Of a stretch of DNA of 64,000 bases, positions 41,361-48,671 are shown piece after piece. Numbering within the stretch: position 1 is the first letter of the stretch; every line of letters starts with the position of its first letter. A program made the position numbers and the translations under genes. The DNA comes from JACOTK01 sp963743945 (lineage in GTDB: Bacteria; Actinomycetota; Acidimicrobiia; Acidimicrobiales; CADCSY01): positions 248,001 through 312,000 of the forward strand of contig CAVURO010000010.1 in assembly GCA_963743945.1 (NCBI GenBank), in the 5' to 3' direction. The notes under the pieces are model-generated. The model did no database searches. It was not told the origin of the DNA and saw only the letters and a program-made list of their open reading frames with translations.

Positions 41361-42179
41361 TCACCATCGCACGACTTCGACGACATCGAGCTCGGGACCG
41401 AGCAGGCGCCGACCGAGTTGTCGGAACCACTCCCCGTCCCCCGAGGACAGAAACCGATGACTCCCGGTCCCCGCCCCCGGGTCACGGGCGAAGTCCGTCG
41501 CCATCAGGAGCGAACGAACCTCAAAGGCCGTCTCGTCGGCCGAGGAGACCAACACCACGTCTCGGCCGACGGCGTCGCTGATCGTTCGGGCAAGGAACGG
41601 GTAATGGGTGCAACCGAGCAGCAAGGTGTCGACCTTGGCCTCACGGATCGGCGCAAGCAGGCGCTCCGCCAGCACATGGACCTGATCACCGGTCGTCTCG
41701 TCTCGTTCGACGAACTCGACGAAACCGGGACAGGCGGCGCAGACCAGGTCGATCTCGTTCATGGGAATCGCCTGGTTCGCCACCTCGAACGCTCGCTGAT
41801 ACGCCCCCGACGCCATCGTGCCCACCGTGCCGATCACCCCTACCCGCCCCCTCCGAGTGGCCGAGACCGCAGCCCGAACACCGGGCTCGATCACGCCGAC
41901 CACCGGAATGGCGAGCGCGTCCTGGAGCACCTCGAGCGCCGCTGCCGCAGCGGTGTTGCAGGCCACGATCAGCAGCTTCACCTCGAAACGCTCCACGAGA
42001 TGCGTGGCGATCTCGCATGCGAACTCGCGCACCTCATCGAGGGGCCGGGGTCCGTAGGGATAGCGCGCCGTATCCCCCACGTAGACGAGATGCTCCGCCG
42101 GCAGGAGGTCGATGAGCGCCCGCGCCACGGTCAGGCCTCCGAAACCGCTGTCGAACATACCGATCGGGCGATCGTCCAC
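41361..42179 (-). CDS. murI: Glutamate racemase
   Basis: A 272-residue enzyme that makes D-glutamate for peptidoglycan. The two catalytic cysteines are in IVACNTAAA and LLLGCTHYPFLA. The N-terminal IGMFDSGFGGLTVAR is diagnostic, with VGDTARYPYG near residue 35. It is first of the minus-strand group with the MBL-fold protein, rph and rdgB. The start at 42179 begins MDDRPIGMFDSG. The C-terminus is somewhat longer than in E. coli. Confidence 0.96.
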   Translation of the reverse strand: MDDRPIGMFDSGFGGLTVARALIDLLPAEHLVYVGDTARYPYGPRPLDEVREFACEIATHLVERFEVKLLIVACNTAAAAALEVLQDALAIPVVGVIEPGVRAAVSATRRGRVGVIGTVGTMASGAYQRAFEVANQAIPMNEIDLVCAACPGFVEFVERDETTGDQVHVLAERLLAPIREAKVDTLLLGCTHYPFLARTISDAVGRDVVLVSSADETAFEVRSLLMATDFARDPGAGTGSHRFLSSGDGEWFRQLGRRLLGPELDVVEVVRW

Positions 42180-42584
42180 CCTCCAAGGCTACGCCCTCCG
42201 GGGGCGTGCCCTCGGGCTCAAGGGGCCCTCTCGGGTCCTTGGTGAGGCGCTCGGTGACGTCCCTTCCCATGGCCCCAAAGGGCAGGATTCGCCAGAACCT
42301 CGTGTGTGATGGCCGTCGGATAGGTACTGCCGTCCATCGGAGCTGCGTCCTTGGGTCCTCCGGGCTCGTTGGTTGCGTCATGCCGGACTTCGCAACCGAC
42401 GTGGGCGGGGCCACGCTCAGCGAGCCCTCATCGTCGGCCCATTCGGCCGCGACGTGGCCCGTGTGAACCTCGGAGGCCTGGACACGTCGCACCGGTGATG
42501 CATGAACCGGATACCACCCATCCCCATCCCTACCCGTCCCTCTCGTGTCATCTCGTTGTCACACCGACCTGGGAGGATGGGGGC
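42180..42584. other. Intergenic region upstream of the DUF222-HNH gene, no gene seen
   Basis: About 400 bp between the murI start and the DUF222 gene start. Open frames here have no recognisable content or codon pattern. It must hold divergent promoters. The segment after 42571 includes a GGGAGGA ribosome binding site for the DUF222 gene. Confidence 0.6.
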
Positions 42585-43340
42585 ATGGGAATCACGGCGG
42601 TGCGGGAGCTGGGCGAGCAGTTGCATGCGCTCGTGGGCGCCTTCGACGCGCAATGCTGTGACGGCGAACTTGCCAAGCAGTACGTGGAGGCCTTCGCCCG
42701 TCTCGAACGCCTTGCAGGTGCGGGAAAGACCCTGGCGCTGGGCCAGGTGGATCGCACCCGTGCCTGGGCACACGGCGACAGCGCTGCACGTTCCAGCGCC
42801 GATTGGTTGGCGGGACGAACCGGCACCTCGCTGGGCGATGCCGTTCGTGAGACCAACACCGCTCGCAACCTCGAGGCTCTCGGCGCAACCGAGGAGGCCC
42901 TGCGCAACGGGGAGCTCTCGGGTCCACAGGCAAGCGCCATTGCCGATGCGGCCGCTCAGGTGCCCGATGCCGAGGAGAGTCTCCTTGCGCTCTCGAGGAA
43001 GGGCTCGCTCGAGGAGCTTCGCAGGCGTGCCCGACAGGAGAAGGCAGCAGCAGACGACGACCGCCGGCGTTCACAACGTCAACACTCGTTGCGTCGGGCA
43101 CGTCGTTGGACCGATGCCGAGGGCATGCGCTGTTATGGCATCTCCTTGACACCCCGACAGGCGGCGAGCTTCGAGCCCATCTGGGACCGCTTCACCAATC
43201 GGGTGCTCAACGATGCCCGCCGCAGGGGACTGCGGGACTCACACGAGGCCTGTGCCGCCGATGCGCTGATCGAGATGGCAAGGGCTGCACGCATCACCGG
43301 CGGGACACCGGCCGGAGGCGGTCAGGGCGGCGGACGGTGA
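42585..43340 (+). CDS. DUF222 domain of a split DUF222-HNH protein (5' part)
   Basis: A 251-codon frame with the DUF222 region typical of actinobacterial HNH endonuclease-like proteins. It shows LGEQLHALVGAFDAQ, RSSADWLAGRTGTSLGDAVRETN, GELSGPQASAIADAAAQVP and RWTDAEGMRCYGISLTPRQA. It stops at 43340 immediately inside a Gly/Asp-rich repeat. The HNH part continues in the next frame. A single extra base near 43330 would explain the split. Such proteins are multi-copy in many actinobacteria and are often near 13E12-like repeats; their role is unknown. Confidence 0.82.
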   Translation: MGITAVRELGEQLHALVGAFDAQCCDGELAKQYVEAFARLERLAGAGKTLALGQVDRTRAWAHGDSAARSSADWLAGRTGTSLGDAVRETNTARNLEALGATEEALRNGELSGPQASAIADAAAQVPDAEESLLALSRKGSLEELRRRARQEKAAADDDRRRSQRQHSLRRARRWTDAEGMRCYGISLTPRQAASFEPIWDRFTNRVLNDARRRGLRDSHEACAADALIEMARAARITGGTPAGGGQGGGR

Positions 43341-43437
43341 CGCACGGGACGGTGGTGACGCACGGGACGGTGGTGGCGGTCAGGACGGTGGTGACGCGCA
43401 GGACGGTGGTGACGCGCAGGACGGTGGTGACGGTCAG
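43333..43437. repeat. 18-bp tandem repeat forming a Gly/Asp linker
   Basis: Six units of GACGGTGGTGACGCGCAG type (the first is 15 bp). In the HNH frame they encode DGGDAR or DGGDAQ. The unit is a multiple of three, so copy-number change keeps frame. Confidence 0.9.
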
Positions 43438-43503
43438 GGCGATCGGGGCGCAAGCGGCGAGGGTGGTGGGGACATCCAGGCGAGTGGGAACCCAGGGGCG
43501 GGC

Positions 43504-44073
43504 GTGACGGCCCATGCGCTGTTGGTCATCGATGCAGCGGCGTTCCATCGTGGCCACACCGACCCCGGTGAGATCTGCGAGGTCGCCGGTGTGGGTCCGA
43601 TCGACGTCGCATCGGCCAAACAGCTCTTCGGTGACGCCATCGTCGACATCATCGTCACCGACGGGGTGGACGTGCGCACGGTTGCCCACGCGGGGCGAAC
43701 CGCCAACCGTCGTCAGAAGGCAGCGCTGCTGGTGAACTGGGAATGTGAGATCCGAGGCTGTCACGTCACCCGCAACCTCGAGATCGACCACATCGTTCCC
43801 TACGCCGAGAGCGGACTGAGCGACTTCGAGCACCTGGGGCCGAAATGTCGTTGGCACCACCACCTCAAGACCCACAAGGGCTGGCGTGACGGGCCACGGG
43901 ACGCCGACGGCAAACGGACGTTGATCCCCCCGAAGGGTCCGGACCGAACGGACGAACACGCCGGAGATGGCAACCCCCCGCGTGACGGCAACGGCGAAGT
44001 GAATGGGGTGGGCGGGCGTTGTTGCGGCATGCCTGTCGCCAACCTGCAGCAAGGCCTGTTTGACGGCCGGTAA
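43504..44073 (+). CDS. HNH endonuclease domain of the split DUF222-HNH protein (3' part)
   Basis: A 189-codon frame from a GTG at 43504; the same frame is open back to 43333 through the repeat. The HNH nuclease fold is clear: WECEIRGCHVTRNLEIDHIVP, then LGPKCRWHHHLKTHKGW, giving the H-N-H and cysteine ligands. It precedes a charged tail. With the 5' part it would be a protein of about 495 residues with DUF222, a repeat linker and HNH. Whether the two halves are ever made as one protein depends on whether the shift is real. Confidence 0.82.
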   Translation: MTAHALLVIDAAAFHRGHTDPGEICEVAGVGPIDVASAKQLFGDAIVDIIVTDGVDVRTVAHAGRTANRRQKAALLVNWECEIRGCHVTRNLEIDHIVPYAESGLSDFEHLGPKCRWHHHLKTHKGWRDGPRDADGKRTLIPPKGPDRTDEHAGDGNPPRDGNGEVNGVGGRCCGMPVANLQQGLFDGR

Positions 44074-44151
44074 TCGCTTTTGCCGAACCCACCGGGCAGG
44101 TGCAACGGCAGACAGTCTCCCGGAACAATCCCGGCGAGGGAACGTGGGTCC

Positions 44152-45099
44152 TCAGAAGTAGATGATGTGACGGGCCCGCTCGGTGACCTCATCGATGTCA
44201 CCGGTCCAAGCGCCCGTCGACAGGTACTTCCAGCCACCGTCGCAGACGATCGTCACGATGACGCCCTCGTCGATGCGCTCGGCGCACTTCACCGCTGCGG
44301 CCATGATCGCTCCCGAGGAGATGCCGGCGAAGATGCCCACCTCGGTCAGGCGACGAGTCCACTCGATGGACTCTCGGGGCCGCACGATCATCTTGCTGTC
44401 CAACAGCTCAAAACCGTTGTTGTCCACGAAGACCGGCGGGACGAACCCCTCGTCGAGGTTCTTCAGCCCGTCGACCATCTCGCCTGCAGGTGGCTCGACG
44501 GCCCACACCTGGATGCCAGGATTCTGTTCCTTGAGGTAGTGGCCGACCCCCATCAGCGTGCCGGCGGTTCCCAGTCCCGCGATGAAATGGGTGATCTCGG
44601 GAACATCACGCCAGATCTCCGGGCCGGTTCCCTCGTAGTGGGCGCGAGGGTTTGCCGGATTTCCGTACTGGTACGGGAAGAACCAATCGGGGTGATCGGC
44701 GGCAATCTCGTGCGCCTTGCGCATGGCCCCGTTCGAGCCCTCACTTCCGGGCGAAGGGATGATCTCGGCTCCCCAGATCTCGAGCAGCTGTCGGCGCTCG
44801 ATCGAGACGTTCTCGGGAAGCACGACCTTGAACGGATAGCCCCGCATCCTGCAGATCATGGCCAACGCTATGCCGGTGTTCCCCGACGATGACTCGAGCA
44901 CGGTGACTCCCGGCCCGAGCCGCCCGTCCTTCTCGGCCTCCTCGACCATGTACTTCGCGGCACGGTCCTTGACCGAGCCTCCGGGATTCTGCCCCTCCAG
45001 CTTGGCCAGGATGCGAACTCGGGGGTTCGGACTCAGCGAGGAGACCTCAACGATGGGCGTGTTGCCGATCAGATCGAGTATCGACTCATACACAGCCAC
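44152..45099 (-). CDS. cysM: Cysteine synthase CysM (O-phosphoserine/CysO-dependent type)
   Basis: A 315-residue PLP enzyme. The lysine motif is NPGGSVKDRAAKYM and the substrate loop is VLESSSGNTGIALAM. The phosphate loop is IAGLGTAGTLMGVG and the C-terminal end includes GIFAGISSGA and IVCDGGWKYLSTG. It sits next to cysO and mec, matching the mycobacterial route in which CysM uses O-phosphoserine and the thiocarboxylate of CysO to form CysO-cysteine. The alternative, a plain O-acetylserine sulfhydrylase, is less likely given the neighbours. Confidence 0.92.
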   Translation of the reverse strand: MAVYESILDLIGNTPIVEVSSLSPNPRVRILAKLEGQNPGGSVKDRAAKYMVEEAEKDGRLGPGVTVLESSSGNTGIALAMICRMRGYPFKVVLPENVSIERRQLLEIWGAEIIPSPGSEGSNGAMRKAHEIAADHPDWFFPYQYGNPANPRAHYEGTGPEIWRDVPEITHFIAGLGTAGTLMGVGHYLKEQNPGIQVWAVEPPAGEMVDGLKNLDEGFVPPVFVDNNGFELLDSKMIVRPRESIEWTRRLTEVGIFAGISSGAIMAAAVKCAERIDEGVIVTIVCDGGWKYLSTGAWTGDIDEVTERARHIIYF

Positions 45100-45164
45100 G
45101 GAAGCCTCCTCTCAGTTGGAGCTCGACGATGCCGGCAGGAGCCGGCGGTGACGACACGAACGAC

Positions 45165-45446
45165 TTACGCCGCCCCGCCGGCAACCGCCGGCAGGATCGC
45201 GATCTGATCGCCGGCACCGACCTTGGTGTCGAGCTTGTCGAGATAACGGATGTCCTCGTCGTTCACGTACAGGTTCACGAACTTGTGGATGCCACCCTCC
45301 GGTGACCTGAGGTTGGCGGCGATGCCGGGAAACCGGCGAATGAGATCTTCGACGACCTCACCCACCGTTGAGCCTTCGGCCGTCACCTCGGAGTTGCCAC
45401 CGGCATGGGTGCGCATGATGGTTGGAAGACGAACACTGACGGGCAC
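45165..45446 (-). CDS. cysO: CysO-like ubiquitin-fold sulfur carrier with C-terminal Ala-Ala extension
   Basis: A 93-residue MoaD/ThiS-family carrier. It starts with GTG at 45446, 6 bases after GGAGG, giving VRLPTIMRTHAGG, and has FVNLYVNDEDIRYL. It ends DQIAILPAVAGGAA. Sulfur carriers end in Gly-Gly, which is thiocarboxylated; here two alanines follow the diglycine. In the quinolobactin system QbsE has a two-residue extension removed by the JAMM protease QbsD. The adjacent Mec-like JAMM gene could therefore mature this protein; that is inference. It lies upstream of cysM in the same direction. Confidence 0.88.
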   Translation of the reverse strand: MPVSVRLPTIMRTHAGGNSEVTAEGSTVGEVVEDLIRRFPGIAANLRSPEGGIHKFVNLYVNDEDIRYLDKLDTKVGAGDQIAILPAVAGGAA

Positions 45447-45579
45447 GAAGGACCTCCGTGAGCAACCCAACCACGAGGGGCGGGAAAAGTTGACTGAACG
45501 AGTCATAATTCTACAGGCCGAGACCCTTGATGCGACAACCGCACCCGCCGCCGGCCCTGTCGGGCGCCGGTCTTCCGTG

Positions 45580-45686
45580 GCCTGCCGACACCTGGCCTGC
45601 CGACACCTGGCCTGCCGACACCTCGCGCCTGCCGACACCTCGCCTGCCGACACCTCGCCTGCCGACACCTCGCCTGCCGACACCTC
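45580..45686. repeat. 15-bp tandem repeat (seven copies) between mec and cysO
   Basis: GCCTGCCGACACCT(G/C) is repeated seven times, with two extra bases (GC) between the third and fourth copies. There are no spacers. It lies between the mec stop and the cysO start on the shared strand. Confidence 0.93.
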
Positions 45687-45693
45687 GCCCGGC

Positions 45694-46101
45694 TCACGGT
45701 GCATCCATGCCGGTGATCGCTTCTTCGCGCGCAACACCGTCGATGATCCGATACGAGCGCACGGCAGGGTCGGGGTGACGCAGGGAGACGATCACATAGT
45801 GCCAATCGGGGTCCGGCGCCTGGTTGACATCGGTGGGTGACGGATAGGCGTCGGTGTGCGTGTGGCTGTGCACGACCCCGATCACGACAAGGCCCAGGTC
45901 GTCTGCCGCCCGATCGATTCGCAGGTGATCCCGGGGGTCGAGCGTGTAGAGCTTCGACGACTCAGCCGCGTTCCTGCAGGGATGGAAGGAAGTCACCCGA
46001 CCGTCGGGATGGCCCACGAGCAATCCGCAGGCCTCGTTGGGCAGCTCAACCATGCTGTGAGCCACCATCTCGTGCCAGATGTCCCAGGAGAGTGAGATCA
46101 C
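45694..46101 (-). CDS. mec: JAMM/MPN-domain zinc metallopeptidase, Mec-like
   Basis: A 135-residue JAMM domain protein. The zinc motif is GVVHSHTHTDAYPSPTDV (H-x-H-x10-D), with the upstream catalytic glutamate in LPNEACGLLVG. In mycobacteria the Mec peptidase cuts CysO-cysteine to release cysteine. The start is GTG at 46101 (VISLSWDIWHEMV). It is first in mec-cysO-cysM, although a repeat tract and about 250 bp separate it from cysO. It is divergent from smpB. Confidence 0.92.
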   Translation of the reverse strand: MISLSWDIWHEMVAHSMVELPNEACGLLVGHPDGRVTSFHPCRNAAESSKLYTLDPRDHLRIDRAADDLGLVVIGVVHSHTHTDAYPSPTDVNQAPDPDWHYVIVSLRHPDPAVRSYRIIDGVAREEAITGMDAP

Positions 46102-46143
46102 GAGGGCGAGGCTACCCGACGGCCCTCAGCTACCCTCGACGGC

Positions 46144-46617
46144 ATGAGCGCGCGAGACGAGCAGGTGATTGCCTCCAACCGCAAGGCGCGCCACGACTAC
46201 GAGATCATCGACACGATCGAGTGCGGCATCGCGCTCCAGGGCAGCGAGGTGAAGTCGTTGCGGGCGGCCAAGATGCAGCTCAAGGACAGCTACGCCTACG
46301 TCAGGAACGGCGAGGTCTGGCTCCACGGCGCTCACATCGCCCCCTACACCTTCAGCCATGGCATCGACGGTCACGACCCCGAGCGCGAGAGGAAGCTCCT
46401 GTTGCATCGCGGCGAGATCGAGGATCTTCGCCAACAGGTCGAGCGGGAACAACTCACGCTCGTGCCGCTCTCGGTCTACTTCAAAGGGTCCCGGGCGAAG
46501 GTCGAGCTCGCTCTGGCCCGAGGCCGCAAGCGTCACGACAAGCGTCATGCGCTCGCCGAGCGGGACGCCAACCGCGAGATCGCCCGCGCCATGGCTGACG
46601 ATCGCCGAGGGCGATAG
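46144..46617 (+). CDS. smpB: SsrA-binding protein SmpB
   Basis: A 157-residue beta-barrel protein that carries tmRNA to stalled ribosomes. Conserved segments include NRKARHDYEIIDTIECGIALQ, GSEVKSLRAAKMQLKDSYAY, YFKGSRAKVELALARGRKRHD and the basic C-terminal tail (KRHALAERDANREIARAM). The ATG at 46144 is chosen for the conserved start. It lies 160 bp upstream of ssrA in the same direction, so the two trans-translation factors are paired. Confidence 0.97.
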   Translation: MSARDEQVIASNRKARHDYEIIDTIECGIALQGSEVKSLRAAKMQLKDSYAYVRNGEVWLHGAHIAPYTFSHGIDGHDPERERKLLLHRGEIEDLRQQVEREQLTLVPLSVYFKGSRAKVELALARGRKRHDKRHALAERDANREIARAMADDRRGR

Positions 46618-46779
46618 CCCCCTCCTCCCCGTCGCCCGGGCCCGTTCGGCTCCGGCACGAGTACTCGACGTCCGTCACGAGGACTCCATCCTGCACGGGG
46701 ACTCGACGTCCGAGAGGACCACACGGGCGGTATCATGGAGACCCGTCGGCTTTCGCAGCGACGGGACGTACCTTGACAT

Positions 46780-47127
46780 GGGGGTGATCGGTTTCGACTC
46801 TGGTTGTCGAGACGAGTGAAGCGAGCCGTGGTCTCCGAATCCACGTAAAAGAGTCGGAACAAACAAACAAATGCCGACGATTACGTCGCACTCGCTGCCT
46901 AAACAGTAGCGACGTTCTCCCGTTCCCAGCCCTGCGGAGCGGATGAGGGCGCCATCCAGCGGGGCTTACCCACACGGCTGCACCAACCGGCCGGGTGGGG
47001 ACATTTTCGTTGGTGACGGCGGTCGTGCAGTGCCGATGGTGAGCGACCGCCGAACCTTCCATCGGCTGCGCTCGGAGAAGAATCGTCAAAGCGCTCGAGG
47101 ACGCGGGTTCGATTCCCGCCACCTCCA
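46780..47127 (+). ncRNA. ssrA: Transfer-messenger RNA (tmRNA)
   Basis: The 5' end GGGGGTGATCGGTTTCGAC pairs with the 3' end GTGGAGG complement (CACCTCC at 47120-47126), leaving discriminator A at 47127. The T-arm is GCGGG TTCGATT CCCGC. The mRNA-like part begins at GCC 46873 after an A-rich stretch (AACAAACAAACAA) and encodes ADDYVALAA followed by TAA (46900-46902). The tag ends in the ALAA degron recognised by ClpXP. It is one codon shorter than the ten-residue E. coli tag. It lies downstream of smpB. Confidence 0.95.
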
Positions 47128-47155
47128 CCCCTGTTCAAGAACATGCATTTCATCC

Positions 47156-47205
47156 CTTTGCCTCGATCCACGATCGACCTCCAGCGTCGGTGGATCGAGG
47201 CAAAG
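47156..47205. terminator. Perfect 16-bp hairpin between ssrA and the M23 gene
   Basis: CTTTGCCTCGATCCAC (47156-47171) pairs perfectly with GTGGATCGAGGCAAAG (47190-47205) around an 18-base loop. It lies between the converging ssrA and M23 peptidase genes, so it probably terminates both. There is no long U-tract. Confidence 0.7.
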
Positions 47206-47231
47206 AAGGTCCACCCTTGCGAAGGGAACCC

Positions 47232-48500
47232 TCAGAGGTAGAGCATCGGATCGACGGGTGCGCCGTTGACCCGAACCTCGAAGTGCAGATGAGGTCCGGT
47301 CGAGAAGCCGGTTGAGCCGACATACCCGATCACCTGGCCTCGCTTCACGGGGTCGCCCACACCGACGGCCATCGTCGACTGGTGGGCGTAGAGGGTCGCA
47401 AGGGACGCCCCGTCGTCGACCAGCACCGCATTGCCGTAGCCGCCCCGTTCGCCCGCCGAGACGACCACCCCGTCTGCGGCCGCGAGGATGGGGGTGCCCA
47501 TGTCCGCTCCGAAGTCCAGACCGTCGTGCATGCGCTCGGTGCCGTAGATGGGGTGAACTCGAGGGCCGAACTCCGAGGTGATCCGAACCGTCTTCAGCGG
47601 CCAACCGAGCACCCCGACACCCGAGCGGATGGGTTGGCCGCCCGTCGGGCGCCGTCGGAGCAGCTCCGAGATCGAGTCCGACTCCCGCTTCAGCGCCTGC
47701 ATGCGCGTGTCGAAGGCGTTCTGACGTTCACGCAGCATCGCCAACAGGCGGCGTTGCTCCTCGGCTTCCCGCTCGGCTTCGCGGCCGGAGCGGCGCTGCT
47801 CGGTGCGGACGGCTTCGATGGCGTCCGTCCGGCTCGCCACGTCGTCCCGCAGCGAACGAGCGGCGTCACGAGCCAGCTCCTCGCCGGCCTGAGCCTCCTC
47901 GGCCTGATCCCGCAACCCACGGTAGGTCTCGATCACCTTGTCCTGCTCCTCGGCGACGACATCCAGGAAGGTGGACACCTCGTTGAGCCGGCGCCAACTC
48001 GACACCTCCACGAGAAGCTGCAGTTGTTGGCCCGCGTCGCTGCCATGGTGCATGAACGCGTTCACCGCCTGCTCCTCGAGGATCGATTTGGCCTGAAGCA
48101 GCCTGGACTTCATCAGGGCGGTTCGTCGGGCGGTCTCCTGATAACGGACGTCGGCGTCCTCGAAGGCTGCCTGGGCAAGATCCAGGTCGGCCCGAGCCGC
48201 CAGCACCCGGGCATCGAGGGCTGTCAGGATGGCATCCAGCTTGCGTGCGCGAGACGTTGCGACCCGAAGCTCGGCGATCAACTGGACCTCCTCGGCATCA
48301 GCCTCGTGCAGCTGACGTCGCAGGCTCTCGAGCTCTCGCTCGACCTCCACGCGGCGCTGATCCTGGTCGGCCGAAGAGGGAGCAGCGGCGGTCGCTCCGC
48401 TGAACGGCACGGTTACCGCCAACAGCAACGCCACCAGGCTGACCCCGACCCATCGACGGCTTGCATGCGGTGCACGGGCACGGCCGACAACATCAGACAT
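47232..48500 (-). CDS. M23 peptidase with coiled coil (FtsEX-associated murein hydrolase)
   Basis: A 422-residue secreted protein. An N-terminal hydrophobic segment (SLVALLLAVTVPFSGATAAA) acts as signal or anchor. A long coiled coil covers about residues 45-270. The LytM domain is intact: MHDGLDFGADMG gives the first zinc ligands, and TLYAHQS with GPHLHFEV gives the last. E. coli EnvC lacks such ligands, so this protein could be a true endopeptidase. It lies downstream of ftsX, separated by a 9-bp repeat tract, so it is likely activated by FtsEX during division. Confidence 0.9.
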   Translation of the reverse strand: MSDVVGRARAPHASRRWVGVSLVALLLAVTVPFSGATAAAPSSADQDQRRVEVERELESLRRQLHEADAEEVQLIAELRVATSRARKLDAILTALDARVLAARADLDLAQAAFEDADVRYQETARRTALMKSRLLQAKSILEEQAVNAFMHHGSDAGQQLQLLVEVSSWRRLNEVSTFLDVVAEEQDKVIETYRGLRDQAEEAQAGEELARDAARSLRDDVASRTDAIEAVRTEQRRSGREAEREAEEQRRLLAMLRERQNAFDTRMQALKRESDSISELLRRRPTGGQPIRSGVGVLGWPLKTVRITSEFGPRVHPIYGTERMHDGLDFGADMGTPILAAADGVVVSAGERGGYGNAVLVDDGASLATLYAHQSTMAVGVGDPVKRGQVIGYVGSTGFSTGPHLHFEVRVNGAPVDPMLYL

Positions 48501-48558
48501 GGCCTTCCCATCGGTACGCGGCGCACCACGTCAAGGATTCGGGTTGGCACCACCGGTT

Positions 48559-48655
48559 GGCTCGGCCTTCGGCCCGGTTCGGCTCGGCCTTCGGCCCGCT
48601 CGGCCCGTTCGGCCCGTTCGGCCCGCTCGGCCCGTTCGGCTCGTTCGCTCGGCTC
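48559..48655. repeat. 9-bp tandem repeat tract between ftsX and the M23 gene
   Basis: GGCCCGTTC or GGCCCGCTC is repeated six to seven times (48593-48655), preceded by two copies of GGCTCGGCCTTCGGCCC (48559-48575 and 48581-48597). It fills most of the 171-bp gap. Confidence 0.85.
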
Positions 48656-48671
48656 GCCTGCCCGCTTCTGG

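Noticed and set aside
45580..45686. Possible CRISPR array
   Set aside because: Units are contiguous 15-mers without spacers and no cas genes are nearby.
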